From the NCBI GenBank assembly GCA_921293015.1, contig OV121083.1, positions 27,024,908 through 27,088,907 of the forward strand: DNA of 64,000 bases, read 5' to 3'. The notes below the pieces were generated by a model. The model did no database searches. It worked only from the letters and a program-made list of their open reading frames with translations, and was not told the DNA's origin. This document shows positions 47,919-61,062 of this stretch, piece by piece. Each line of letters starts with the position of its first letter. The first letter of the stretch is position 1. The position numbers and the translations under genes are program-made. The DNA comes from Phorcus lineatus. Lineage: Eukaryota; Mollusca; Gastropoda; Trochida; Trochidae.

Positions 47919-50900
47919 ATGAATAGATTTTTCATTTCTGCTGGTAAGATCGATTTTGTTCCATTGTTTAAAAGAAAAGTATAACTTTATAGATAAAATA
48001 ATTTTGTTTTAATGTCAATGTTAATGGATTTTGTTGAAACAGTTCATCTATAATGTATGTGTATGCCAGGAAAAGTATGTTCTCATTCGAATGAGTTTTA
48101 GGGACATTATTTCCATAAGTTGTTCATGCTTATTGTGAGAATGATTGTCATCACTATTATGGTTTATTATATGTTTAAAAAAATCAAACGTGTATGCAAC
48201 ATTTGAGCTTTTTCTCATACCTTAAGCGAATGTTGGAAAGGTTTTATGAATTTCACTAAGGTACTCTAATGATTCCATGTTAAACAGCATGGAAGAATGG
48301 GAATTTATTGTAGCATCGACAGGTTGCTTATATGAAGGAGAATATCACTAAGGATTCACTAAAATATCCATATAGAATACTTGCATTCAGTTTTGAAATA
48401 CGATTGGAACATTGAGACATTACTCGAGCAAATAAATATCAACATCGGTCAGTTTATTTATTAAAATTTAAATTTTTTTTGTGTATTTTTATCTCTTATT
48501 GAGTCTTTCACGGATGTGATTAATGTTTTAGCGTTTATACATCTTAATCTATAAGAATATCAAATATGAAGGCCAACAAAGGTCTTTAATGGTTCTAGTA
48601 CGCTCCGGTACACCAAATTTTCATATCATTATTTGTCAAACCTGCTCAAAACACATATCCTCATTATGAATAGTCTCTCATTAAAGTTCTTTTTCCAAAG
48701 TTGTCTTTCTAAATGTAAAATTTTAGGTCAAACAGGGGTCATCGAATCAAACTTCAAACAAGAAATAAACAAGTCTTTGTATCTAACAATCGTTTTGTTA
48801 ACACATTCACCGTCTCATCAATGTGGTTCAGTCATGTGTTAATAAAAATTTATTTTTTCAGTGTAAAACTTTCAAATTGAATCTCTGTCAAAATCAGGAC
48901 ACACCTGAACAGCTAGGTATTCCGCTCTCATATAAGTACGTACATCGCTGTAAGATCCAGGTGGTATACACACGAATATGTGGCGTTTGAAAGGGTCTTA
49001 CTGTTCACCTTTAATTAACTGGGGATTGTCGGATTGGGGGAATTGTTTGTTCTTACCGCTCGGGACGTAGATCATACCTCTTCACGCACCGTGTTTAAGG
49101 TCAATGAGTTGTCGTCTGCCCGAGCAGACGTTCCAAAAACCATGACCACACGACACAATATTAGAGACATTATGTGGATGAAATATTTTAAGTGCACATT
49201 AAATTAGACGTGTACATTTAAAAGGTGTCATCCACAATATTTGTGTAATTAATACTTGCAAACAGACTTACAAAAAAGCATATAGGTGATACAGTAACCT
49301 TATGTAGATGTGTGTAAACAATTAAGGCGTGTATCAACAAAACTGTGTCTTTAGGTGAAGACAAAAACTGTTCCTGTTTAATAGAGCCACGTCTTTGTTT
49401 CAACACAAATTACCTGTTCCAATGAATACTATTAAAGGACAGTAGTAGGCACCGAAATGACTCGTTCCTAAGCTTCTAAAAGGGACAGTACGCAGTGTTG
49501 AGAATAACTTTTGCGGAACGAAATAGCATGCCTCTGCAAATAAATGCATGCTCTTAAGGAGACGCTCCCGGAAATCCGTGGTATGATAATTAGCTTTTAC
49601 GCGTCGAAACACCAATTGTCATAATATCAATTTAAACATCCCAGAAAATTCATCCAAAAATATCAAAAAGCGAAATTATTAGTTTTCAATTAAACCCTCA
49701 TGTATCTGCCAAACCATATAATCACACGTACAATTTACATGAATACTAATTATATATAACCTTTTATACACTATCAACTCAAATGTTTTTCACGTGTGCC
49801 ACTGGCTTCGCTTTGATTAAGGGTGGAGAAATTTGCTTAAAACCTCTACTTCAATAATTCCGAAATCTTACATCTTCTTTATATACAGCGCTTTGTCAAA
49901 GCATCCCGATTTCACTGATCATTACCGATACATTTAGAATAAGCAACCCTGTTGCAAGCCCTTCTTCATGGCTGTGTATAAATAGGAGCCTTTAATATAT
50001 AGTCTAGTTCCTCATTCAGCAAGTCCAAGAACTTATTGCAAAGGCGTTTCATTCTTTCCCAAAAATATGTCATAGACTAATTTTAAGTCTACGACCCTGT
50101 TGCCTGACATGCGCTCTGTATGTGTTGATGTTCGAGGTACTTTCTCAGCATTCCAGGTACCCAGTTAACTGCTTGTTGGAAAGAGAGACTACCCGAACTG
50201 GCACCCAAGGATTGAATTAACGAAATCTCAAATCTGGCTACTTTACGTACAAGATCACCAATCTGTTGATAAACTTAGCTCATTGATGCTGAACTTCAAA
50301 TGTAACATACAGGACTTCTAGCCAATTCGTTTATTTTCATTACAATAAACTGTTTTCCAGCTTTGACAGCAATGGTTTGTCTGGTGCACGTGTTAGGTCA
50401 GAGCCCGGGACAGATTCGACCCCGGTCCTTCTGTCAGGGTGGCGACATCTTCCCTTTAGGAGACAACTGTGCCACCCAGTACACGCGCTGTGATGGTAAC
50501 GTCTTCATACGTGGCGGATGTGTTGATTCCATGGTAATAGGGCCCAACATGACGTGTGTCAGAAGACCCGAATGCGGTGAGAAATATTTCATTGACAACT
50601 CCCCCCACAAGATATAATCAACTCATGCCATCTTTAACAACTGATTTGAGCCCTGCTGCTTTTCCCCAAATTTTTTAGTATGAGTTCATCCTCAGCAAGA
50701 AGAAACCGACCTTCTGAGATTTCTGATAAGACCAACAAGTTCAGGTGGAGTAGGTTAAAGAGCTTATTTGATGAATATTAGCCGTATATGATGAAATGAT
50801 ACCTTATGTTTCTTTTTGATTTGGCAATTCAGTTCAATTTCCTATCATACCCATATCAATAACAATCATCACCGATATTTATTCTAAACAAGAAATCTGG

Positions 50901-51755
50901 AGGTTTGGAGACAAAAAAATTCCATATGTAAAATATAATGGGGGAATATATATATCAAGCTAAGGTCATCTATTCATAACATTGATCTGAAGATGGATGT
51001 AAGTAAAGGTCCCTGTGTAAAGAAACGACATAATTCGTTACGTAATTCATTGCATTGTGTGATAGGGGTTATTTTCCTTTGTCCTTTACAAATGAAAATC
51101 ATGCATTAGGAACACCATATTGGCAAAAGGATGAATAATATTTTGGATTATGATAAACCTTTATTACAGACGCAGTAACAACACCAATACGCATACCACA
51201 ACGACGAGGCAAGAGACAAGCATGTGAGTGGCAACATTGTTATGTTGTAATCAATTTGATATCACTGCACGAATAAGGTAAATTTTACCAGGTTCCAATA
51301 TTATTATTTCATATCATTCTTTACGCTTAGATTCCATAAGTGAAATAAGAACCAAATTTTACGAATGTTTCTTATATGAAATACTCTATGTCACTTTAAG
51401 AACTGTTGAATCTGACTTGGGGTCTCGTTTACTTCGTTCCACTGTGACAATAATCTACACTCATGCGTATGCCTACTTGTCATTCAATGCCGTTATTATC
51501 TTACTTACTGCAGCGACAAACAACGGGTGCCCACGGTTTGACTGCGACCCGAACCTGCTGTTCTATATCTACCCTAACTGGGACGACTGTACCCAGTTCT
51601 ACACGTGCAGCGAGGGTCAAATTGACCAGGTCGCCTGCAGCGAGTTTGGCTACACGTACTACAATCCTAACCTCTTCAGCTGCGAGGTGGATATGAACCT
51701 GGACCCCATCACCGTGCAGGACAACATCTGTGTCAGTGCCAGTGGGCGCTACTAG
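47919..51755 (+). CDS. Secreted protein with two CBM14 (peritrophin-A) chitin-binding domains, four exons
   Basis: Exons: 47919-47943 (MNRFFISA + 1 base, donor GTAAGA), 50361-50576, 51170-51223 and 51514-51755 (stop TAG). Phases agree at all three junctions (phase 1); total 178 residues. Exons 1 and 2 together form a signal peptide (LTAMVCLVHVLG core). Exon 2 holds the first six-Cys domain (C-x11-C-x5-C-x9-C-x11-C-x5-C, SFCQGGD to RRPEC). Exon 3 is an 18-residue basic linker with PQRRGKRQ, a furin-type site. Exon 4 holds the second domain (GCPRFDC, WDDCTQFYTC, QVAC, NLFSC, and a last Cys in DNICVS). Aromatic residues between Cys 2 and 3 fit chitin binding. Likely an extracellular matrix, gut-lining or shell protein. 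AATTAAA-like ATTAAA follows at 51770. Confidence 0.85.
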
Positions 51756-53304
51756 CTTGACCATCTTGACCATTAAATCTTCTTTCACTTTTTTTAAACC
51801 AAACTTTCGCTCTTTTCCTATTCAAATATCCCCGCAAGGCTTAACTCGCGCTAGTCTTCATCATTGGAATATTTCAGCCTTGGTGTTCCAAATTTCATGC
51901 ACCCATCTTACGTGATAAATAGAAAGCTCCATTAGATTTCTGATCCTTCTATCAAATTCAAATGCAGTCTGATGAAGAGCTGGCCCACAGAAAAATTGGT
52001 GAACTGCTGCAGGGTTTAACTGAGAGTGGCACAATATATACCTTGCAGGGGGAGTTGGTCATTTCTAAAAGCGTCATTGGTTCTTTGTCAACATGAAATA
52101 AACACTAAAGTTACAATTTCTATTTCTTTAAATCCTGTCCTTTACGTTGACATAATTCAATCAAACCTACATGGCTTATATCCAGCTGATGAAACTTACA
52201 TGCATTTGTCCAGTTAACGATGGAGTTTCTTGATATTTCACCAAGATATGTTTGATTGACGATGATTGATTTTCCAATTTGGTATGCTAACATTTTAAAA
52301 TACAATAAATATTGCAATAAAATGTTGTAGGTAACGAATCTTCTTTTTGTTTGATACAAATTATAAACCATACTGACATATGGCAAGTGACTCTTTCCTT
52401 GTTTTTGCAATCACTTTGTGTGCATCTAAATCCTTTCAATGTTGATACGAAGTAACAGTGAAGCCTATTTCGTTATTGTCCAATTTAAAACCAATATGTA
52501 TAATATTTCAATGATAGTTGATAGTTGTGCTTCGTGTTGGGGCCGTATAAACATAATCAGTTAACGATGACATATTAATCAATCTCATTAAAAGGAAATC
52601 TGAAATGCGCCACTCGTTACTCGTATAGATCTCACTAGGCCCCGTTACGCGAGCCGTCAGGTTAGCCTGTATCACAATTTAAAATCAGGCAATCAACGAG
52701 TAAGCCCCTTATTCTAGGGTGTTCTAGTTGGCTTGTAAGTCAGTGCTCTTCAGCACTCGGAAAACGACCATTTCTGACTGTTTTCCGAATGTCGAGATAC
52801 CTACATATCCGAATGAATGCATTGTACGTTGCTTTCAATTTGCCCTGGTTCGGTTTGTTGGTTTAAAAAGTGAAATAGCATTGCAAGCTATGGAGTTATC
52901 TTCCGTGAAACAAATTCTGCACACCTCAACGTAATGCTTTAGTAGACGGGACTAATCCAAATTGCCATTTCTGGAAACAGAAACGTTGAATAAATGTTTC
53001 ATCTTTTGATTTGTAAGATTCGTTGAGTACTCATTAAATTCCTAAAACGAAATTACAACAAACATATTGATAAAAGAAGAACACCAAAACAGACATATAT
53101 ATTGGCTTCTTGTTAATTGTTTATCAGTCATATTCGAGGAACATATGCTGAGGTTGACCCTTATTCCATCGATGACCCAGATGCTATAAATGATATAATC
53201 TTGTATCCACATTAGGGCATATGCCAATAATACATGGGCTTTAGAAATATCGAAATAATGGTTTCTACTTCAAATAAATTAAACCATATTTGTTTTAAGG
53301 CAGT
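51756..53304. other. Region 3' of the CBM14 gene
   Basis: AT-rich; no gene or repeat recognised. Confidence 0.45.
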
Positions 53305-53350
53305 ACGTCTTTTAAAGGCTGTTTTAAGACAGTAATTCTTTTAAAGGCTG

Positions 53351-53527
53351 TCGAGGGACGATTGATTGAAATAATCAGCATGAAACCAAAGACGTTAAGG
53401 GACGATTGATTGAAATTATCAGCATGAAACCAAAGACGTTAAGGGACGATTGATTGAAATGATCAGCATGAAACCAAAGACGTTATTGGACGATTGATTG
53501 AAATTATCTGCATAAAGCCAAAGAGAT
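53351..53527. repeat. ~45-bp tandem repeat, four copies
   Basis: The unit is GACGATTGATTGAAATNATC plus AGCATGAAACCAAAGACGTTAAGG. A two-copy repeat (CTTTTAAAGGCTGT...) lies just before at 53305-53350. Confidence 0.9.
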
Positions 53528-54115
53528 CAAAGGTGAACCTGACGGCTTGAGTAAGCGGGGTATTGTGAGATATATTATCTTCGTAACGTAGTGCAGCAAT
53601 ATTAAATTTTATTTTAATGAGATTTATTAATAACCGCTCATCAAAATACAACTAAAAACAGCAACAGGTCATTGGTTTTAGGTATTCATGGCATTTTCAC
53701 TTCTCAAATTTTTGTAATGATTTCTGGAAAATAAATGGATTTCATTGTATCATTGATTTTCCCACAAATTAGCAAAATCAGTTGTTTGCAAGTGTCATGG
53801 AATGAATTTGTTCTCTATTCATATCAAGCGCCAATATTTCTTCATTTCCTGATTACAAACAGGGTGTCCTCTTTTGAATAATCTTCATTTCAAAAGGATG
53901 CCTTAAAGGTTGAGTACTATCTAGTTATTTTTGTGGAAGCAAAATTTCTGGCTATTTGTGAAGTATTCAATCTCACTTTGTCACAAACACATGATTATAT
54001 CACTATTGATTTCTAGCATGTTACAGTGTATAATTTTGGTAAGTAAGATGTTACATTTTGACACAGCATAGAGTTAATTTATTCAAATAGAACAAGTAAA
54101 GAAGTGAGCACAGCT

Positions 54116-54855
54116 CACATACCCCCGCTTCAAATTATAGTCTGGCTTTCTTTGTTGGTCTTACCCTAAAAAAGCTCACTTAGGAATCTTGGTTTATAAG
54201 TGTATGAAGTTTGATGGAGACTGCGTGTATAGTTTAGGAGATATGCTCTGGACAAAGGACTTGGTCATAGAGTCACTGTTTTAGTCATGTTTCCATGGAA
54301 ACCGCAAAAAATAAAAATCATTTGTTGGTCTAACCCTCAAAAGGCACATCTAGGGATCATTGTTGATAAGTGTATGAAGTTTGGTGAAGCTAGCATGTAT
54401 AGTTTAGGAGATATGCTCCGGACAAAGGACTTGGTCATAGAGTCACTGTTTTAGTCTTGTTTCCATGGAAACCGCAAAAAATAAAAATCATTTGTTGGTC
54501 TAACCCTCAAAAGGCACATCTAGGGATCATGGTTGATAAGTGTATGAAGTTTGGGGAAGCTTGCATGTATAGTTTAGGAGATATGCTCCGGACAAAGGAC
54601 TTGGTCATAGAGTCACTGTTTTAGTCTTGTTTCCATGGAAACCGCAAAAAATAAAAATCATTTGTTGGTCTAACCCTCAAAAGGCACATCTAGGGATCAT
54701 GGTTGATAAGTGTATGAAGTTTGGGGAAGCTAGCATGTATAGTTTAGGAGATATGCTCCGGACAAAGATTTGTGACGGACGGACAGCCGGACAGACAGAC
54801 GGACGGACAGAATGAACGCTATATACCCCCGCTTACGCTGTAAGGCGGGGGTATA
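54116..54855. mobile_element. Element with TATACCCCCGC inverted ends and 170-bp internal repeats
   Basis: Starts CACATACCCCCGCTT and ends AAGGCGGGGGTATA. Between are four copies of a 170-bp unit beginning TTTGTTGGTCTAACCCTCAA at about 54151, 54321, 54491 and 54661, the last cut short. Then comes a (GGAC)n stretch near 54775-54808 and a terminal palindrome (ATACCCCCGCTTACGCTGTA...). The small open frame here is repeat-derived. Confidence 0.8.
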
Positions 54856-55335
54856 AAAAAACTGAGAAATAAATCCATGCATCAGCGCTATTGATAGCAT
54901 TACTACAGCATGAAATGCGTTGTACATAAATAATCATTCTTATTGATAGTCAAATTCTTTTTTGCACAAAATGCATTCACTTCAATAAAGAAGTTGACTA
55001 TCCATAAGGACTTGTTCTCATACTCTGTCATATTTTATCTTTGTAAGTTTAATAAACTTCTAGCGGTCTTTTTTCACAAAACAAAAAACCCCCAATAAGT
55101 TAGTGAACGGAAAGCCAACAGAACTCTCTAATTCTTTTTTTGTAAACAAATCTCCTTTATAGATAAAACAAGAGGTGATCATTGTAACATTTTTATTTCA
55201 TATTGCAACATGGAATGATTTCTCTTGCTGTAGTTCTGTGAAAGACGGAAATCATCAGTGACTCTTTGCATTGATATTTACAGTGATTTTGATATTTACA
55301 TATGTTAATGATACTTTCAATTAGGGCTGTGACAA

Positions 55336-55434
55336 AATATGGATGTATCATATGTATGTATCATATGTATGTATCATATGTATGTATCATATGGATGTAT
55401 AATATGTATGTATCATATGGATGTATCATATAGA
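55336..55434. repeat. 13-bp tandem repeat (left part)
   Basis: Unit ATGTATGTATCAT, about seven copies. The same array resumes at 57208-57232, so the sequence between was inserted into it. Confidence 0.85.
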
Positions 55435-57207
55435 GGATACTAAACGACCTTCCATTTAATACTATTTTTATTAAACGAGTTAATGATTAAGTATAAAACG
55501 AGCGAAAGCGAGTTTGATACCAAATCATTAATTTTTTTATTTTTTATTTTTGTTTTATTTCCAAGAATATATACATGTATCAATCACACAAGATAATTAC
55601 ATAAACAAAAAATGACATGATGACCAAAACTTAAAGAACACATCATTTCTATTTGAAATTTCGGCAGCACATTTAGTTATATAATAATAATCTCTGACTT
55701 TTGTTATTAAAGTTTGGAAGTCTGGCAGTCTCTTCTGTTTATAATCAAAAATAGTTTTTTTGAAAATCAGGATAATTATGTTTAATGGATCATTGTTTCT
55801 CTCCGGATAACCAATTAATATATTTGCTTTAGTGAAATGAATTTTAATTTGAGCTTTGTCTGAGAGCCAATCTTCCAGTTTTTCCCATAATGGTTTCACA
55901 AAAACACAATCCCAGAATAAATGTTGAACTGTATCTATTTTGTCTGAACAATAGTCGCATAGATTTGATTTTGTATATCCCATTTTGTATAAGCGAGCAT
56001 TTGTTGGCAAGATATGGTGCAGGATTTTGTATTGGAACCATTGAATATTTGTATGGGAAGTGCATCTGAAAGGTATCATGTTGTATTTGGACCATGTTTC
56101 GACAGGAATGTTGCACTGTAATTCGAAATTCCACTTGTTAGTATGTTTGTTTTTGATTCATTGTTTCTCTGTGAGAATTGAATAATAATATCTGGATCCT
56201 TTGTTTTCTTTGCAGAGATGTTTTATAAAAAGAGGGAAAATTGGGGAATTTAACCTTTCCTTTACTGTGTATCCAGTTGATTTTATATATGTTTTTGTTG
56301 CTTGTATCAAGCCATAATATAGAATGAAGTTTGTGTTAATATCGTGTTGTTTGTTTAGGTCTTTCAGTTCTAGAAAGGAGCCATTTTTGTCAAAGAGATC
56401 ATTTATAAAGTGAATTCCTTTCGAGTTCCAATCTGAGTAATGAATGGATTTATTTCCGATCATAATGTTGCGGTTATGCCAGATTGTTTGATTTAGAATG
56501 TCTGTTTCCGATTGAGGTGTAATATGTTTTATAAAGTCAAACCAGGATGAGACTAGGTCTATATAGAACGGGTTTCTGATGTTTGAGATGATTTCATTCT
56601 TCAAATGATAACAGTTTAATTCTAAAATGCTTAAGGAGTTTATTTTTGGTAAGTTTTGATCGATTAAGTTTGCCCAAAGTGTTGGCTTTTTATAGTAACG
56701 TCTCAGAACGGACAGTTTTTGGGCTTGGATTATCTCTTTTATCTTAGGAACTTTGAAACCTCCGTCTTTTGAACTACATATGGCCTGGCCTCTCTTTATT
56801 TTATCGGGTTTATTTTTCCATATGAATTTGAAGCATTTACTTTGAAAATCATTAATGATTTTTTCCGGTGGGTCTGGGATTGTTGAAAAGAGGTGGTTTA
56901 GTTTTGGAAGAATAAGTGATTTTAGTACTGTGTTTCATTAATCATTAATGAGTTTAATAAAAAATAGTATTAAATGGAAGGAAGTTTAGTATTCTGTTTA
57001 TTACTTGACTTCAGTAATCAAGCATTATTACCGAAAGTGTACTGACCGAAGCATTTCCGCGACTAAGCCGCCATTGAGACGTCGGTGCCAAGATTGTGAC
57101 GTCACAACCACACAATATTATGACGTCATACGGGGAGAGGTATTACACTAGTTTAATATCGCCGTATAAATGTTACACTGCGGTATCTTACACGGGCGAG
57201 TAATAAA
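55435..57207. mobile_element. Inverted-repeat element split by a LINE insertion
   Basis: Left sequence ACTAAACGACCTTCCATTTA...(55435-55490) is mirrored at 56943-56995 (TAAATGGAAGGAAGTTTAGT). Outside the right arm, about 210 bp more (57000-57207, with TGACGTCA at 57109) ends in GCGAGTAATAA. The LINE at about 55534-56936 sits inside, with AATCATTAAT at both borders. The whole unit interrupts the 13-bp array. Confidence 0.7.
55534..56936 (-). mobile_element. L1/Tx1-like LINE, 5'-truncated 3' fragment
   Basis: Minus strand. The 5' part is open upstream of 56604 (SKCFKFIWKNKPDKIKRGQA, PTLWANLIDQN) to a stop near 56158. After a frame change, 56079-55597 reads FQYKILHHILPTNARLYKMG and the zinc-knuckle domain LCDYCSDKIDTVQHLFWDC. 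This order is the C-terminal half of L1/Tx1-type ORF2, beyond the reverse transcriptase core, which is missing. The tail is A-rich, and AATCATTAAT is a likely target duplication. Confidence 0.85.
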
Positions 57208-57842
57208 TGGATGTATCATATGGATGTATCGAGAATCATGATACTTTATCTGACAAGATACTTAACATGATATGATCTCTTTTTCACGGTACGTATCATT
57301 GCCTTTGAATTATTTTTCCAAAAATTAATATTTCACAAAATTTAAAAATATAAAAGTATATAAAAAAACCCCATGAAAATAGACTATCGTGACATGTAAA
57401 ATATAAAACGTATCCTATTGACATTATATGTATCTTATTGTGATATATCTGTATTGTCACAACTCTAATTTTATTACCATCCCTCTATGTCAGGGTATTG
57501 TATCCCCTTACTGTCTTGTCACTATTTGCCTCATTAGCACTATAAAGAAGTATTTAATGAAATAACTCAAATCCAAGCACTGTTAGCAGAAAACATCAAC
57601 CTGCATCATCAGCTATTTATTTTTCAGCAAAGAATAACCAGCTGATAGAGGCAAATATTGACAAGGCAATCAGGTAGGAGCCTGCGTGGATATAAATATA
57701 CTGATATAGTAGGATGTTTCAAAACAATAACGATACTATCATAATTGCACATTCGTAAATCATAGTTTCAATACATCAGCTTATTATTACCATTTATGTC
57801 AACTATATAATACATAATAATATACATATAAACAAAAATATC

Positions 57843-58060
57843 AATATATCAAGGATAACTAAATACATATGATAATGAATGACCCTGCTACATAACATCA
57901 ACAATTTATGTACAAGTTCTCACAAAATATGAAACAAAATAGCTGCAAAGACTATTAATATATCAAGGATAACTAAATACATACTATATATTGATGACCC
58001 TGCCACATAACATTGACACTTTATAAACATATACTCACAAAATTTGAAACAAAATAACCT
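57843..58060. repeat. ~110-bp tandem duplication
   Basis: ATATCAAGGATAACTAAATA and the following TGACCCTGC...CACAAAAT...GAAACAAAATA occur twice, from about 57843 and 57956. Confidence 0.8.
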
Positions 58061-60023
58061 GCTTTCACTTCAGTAACAAACTGATTGTGGCGGATATCCT
58101 TATTTTAACTTTGAGTGTTCACGAACAAGCGCTCAGAATTATCCAGGGAAAGTCTGTGTCACTTGAATATACAATACAAAACAATATCATGCTGAAAATT
58201 TTTAAAGTGACACAGTATGTTTCTTATAATTTCTATGTCGATCAAAGAGAGCCATAATATCATATGACCTGAGGTAAGTTCAAATTGCGTTTTTAAAGTT
58301 GCATCTTTATCTCTTAAATGCCAAAATTTTGACATTTACTTGTTTCCGATCGTAAATTAAAAACATCAATATAAATGTTTAGAAGCCGAAATTCAGCTTC
58401 CCATTTACATGTAGATCAATTAAATGACCTAATAATTAATATTTCTGGTTGTGTCTGCCATAAATAAGTTTCCAAAATTACCTTTGAGTCATTGGCACAC
58501 ACCATTGTCTGGTTTTCCATTATAAAAGTCAACGTTTTCCCTGTTTATTGCCACTATCCAAACCGAAAAGCATCAAGATGTTTAATTCAGAAACAACCAC
58601 TACTTGTCGTTGAAATAACAACATTAATGAAGTATGCCATATTCAACCAAAACAACACACTCTCTGCCTGTCAGAAATTCAGAACGTTTGCTATACATCA
58701 ATGACTTTTAAATTATTTGCGTGATATGCATTTATATACAGTTCTGACTATTAATGAGTCAACATTTGCAAAATTCAGATTAATATATGAATTTCTCTTG
58801 CAAGATTAATTTTCATAATTCAGTTTTAATTCATTTGCATCAAAGCATCAAAACTTAAAGTCATCAATATATTAGAGACACAATTTTTATTCACTTTTCA
58901 ATGATTGTAAAAACCTTTACTGTCAGAAACTAAATGGACATAAAAGGATCAACAGTCGTGTCTACGCCAGCAATAGTAAATTGATCCTACGTCGATATTA
59001 TGATAATCATTACATTGAATTTATTCAGATATAATATTGATCATTAACTAAACTATTTAACATCATTATTTCCAAATGGGCATTCATTTTCTTTCATTGA
59101 GAGCTTTATGAGTGCTAGATGATAAATAGTTTAAAATTTATCTTTCTAAAAGCAATACTGAAAAAAAATAAGAAAATAAGTTAAGCAGTTTGACACTTGC
59201 CATATTCTGGTCCATATAATAAGGTTATTTATTAAACCAAATTTAGAAATAAATAAGTAAATAAAAGCAAAATTGGTAAAAGATTTAAATTGATTTACTT
59301 CAGCTGATCATAGAGCCTGCGGCTTTGCATGACTGTCAGAAAACTAACCAATGATGGGTACAGTTCCTGAAGATACTCAGTACTCTTTACATTGTGAGTC
59401 TTATCTTCGTTGCCAATTGTCAACTTTTTTGTTTGATAAGAGCAGGAGTAAGCAAATCTGTCTACAAACATATTTCACAAAGAAATGATAACAATTGCTA
59501 GAAAAAACCATTCATTTACAACATAATGACAAATCAGATACAATGTCCATATCACAATAAGTCTACATAGTCAAAGACATCAACCCTATTGAAAGGTGTG
59601 TATCATCTGATGTCATGAGACAGATGCTTGTCTTGCATTGTATGTGACTTAACATATAACAAAATAACATGGATTCTCAAGGCTTTCAGACTAACACTTC
59701 CAGAAAAGAAACTTTTCAAAATAGATCATCTGCCATGAGTCTCAAGAAAGGTATGAGGTATATCAACTTCCCTTGCAAGGCATATCTCCTGTTATTATCA
59801 ATAACAAGCTTTAGTAAGGCTTGCTGCATTATGTTTACTTTTCAGGGCCAGCTCTTCAACCTAATGTTCCTGAACTTGTTAAGTATCAAGAAATCTCAAG
59901 AAGGTAACTTATAATTGCTGATGAGAGGTCTTCACTTGCACCATGAAATTTGGCACAATGCTAAGATGAACCTGTGAAGTCTGGCTCCTAGCTTATAAAA
60001 CTCATTTAATTCATGCCTTGCTG
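58061..60023. other. AT-rich gene-free stretch
   Basis: No exon or repeat recognised. Confidence 0.45.
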
Positions 60024-60058
60024 GGGAAGGGAAGGGAAGGGAAGGGAAGGGAAGGGAA
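60024..60058 (+). repeat. (GGGAA)n microsatellite
   Basis: Seven GGGAA units; the plus strand can form a G-quadruplex. Confidence 0.9.
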
Positions 60059-60167
60059 TTAAATCCTCTCAGCCCCACTCTGGAATGAACTATCCTTGAT
60101 AATCCTGGATAAATGTTCTACTAATTCTCCACTCATACCCTGGATCCATTCTGGGCTCAACCCAATA

Positions 60168-61062
60168 ATTTTATTACCTCCCTTTGCTGGTTTCTCCTTT
60201 TCTTAGTAATATGCCTAACTGTTTGAAAAAATAGACTCCAACTTTAAAGGCACTAGTGCACGCTTTTACGGTTTAAATTGGCTATTTTAAGGTTTAAGAG
60301 GACTTATGCAATCACTTAAGCTTTCTATCGATGCAATGAAATACTTAAAATTCTTTACAATTGACCTGCAATCAACAATGAAAAAATTTAGACAGCCGCT
60401 GTCGGCTTGGACATACAACAAATCTAAGGTTAGCTGTGCACAAAACGGATAAATTATAGACAGTTGAAAGCGGCTGAACAATTATTATGTGCAGCTATTG
60501 AATTTACCTAAACTCTGAACTAAACACAAATAATGAATTATGTTTAATGAAAGCAATGTTGTAAATAAACCGAGTTAATAACACAGCATTAGCAGTGCTA
60601 TTAGATTGACCAAAGCGGCTGCCGTTTCCGCTTTTTTGGTTATAAGCAAAATCTTAATATTTCCGATATCGTAGTTCATGCGGATTTATTGTAACGTAAC
60701 ATTAAATACTTCCGGTCTTTAAAAATCAACTTTACTACCTGAATACGTACATATTCGTTAAATAACTTACGAGGTAGATTACTCGAGTGAGGATCTTAAA
60801 TAATATCGAGAGATATGCAGTATCTGTGCATTCGTTGTGTTAAAGAAATATTGGTGTGCACTAGTGCGTTTAATCATACTGTGTCCAGCATTCAGGAAAA
60901 CATACATTGTGCTACAGCACTGACATACTATTGAGGTCCATAGCTTTGGATGCCTACTGATGAAGTGGAGGAGTGTAGGGGTCGAAGCCATTTGACATCC
61001 CAGTATAGACGGTTGATTGGAATAATAGACCAGCAAAGGGAGGTAATAAAATCATTGCTTCA
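60168..61062. mobile_element. ~0.9-kb element with TTTTATTACCTCCCTTTGCTGG inverted ends
   Basis: TTATTACCTCCCTTTGCTGG near 60178 is mirrored by CCAGCAAAGGGAGGTAATAA near 61030. No transposase frame was found inside. The sequence near 60245 (TTTAAAGGCACT...CACGC) resembles 10886-10910, so related copies may exist. Confidence 0.6.

Noticed and set aside
51501-51788. 95-codon minus-strand frame and 77-codon plus frame over the second CBM14 exon
   Set aside because: Shadow frames of a well-supported coding exon.
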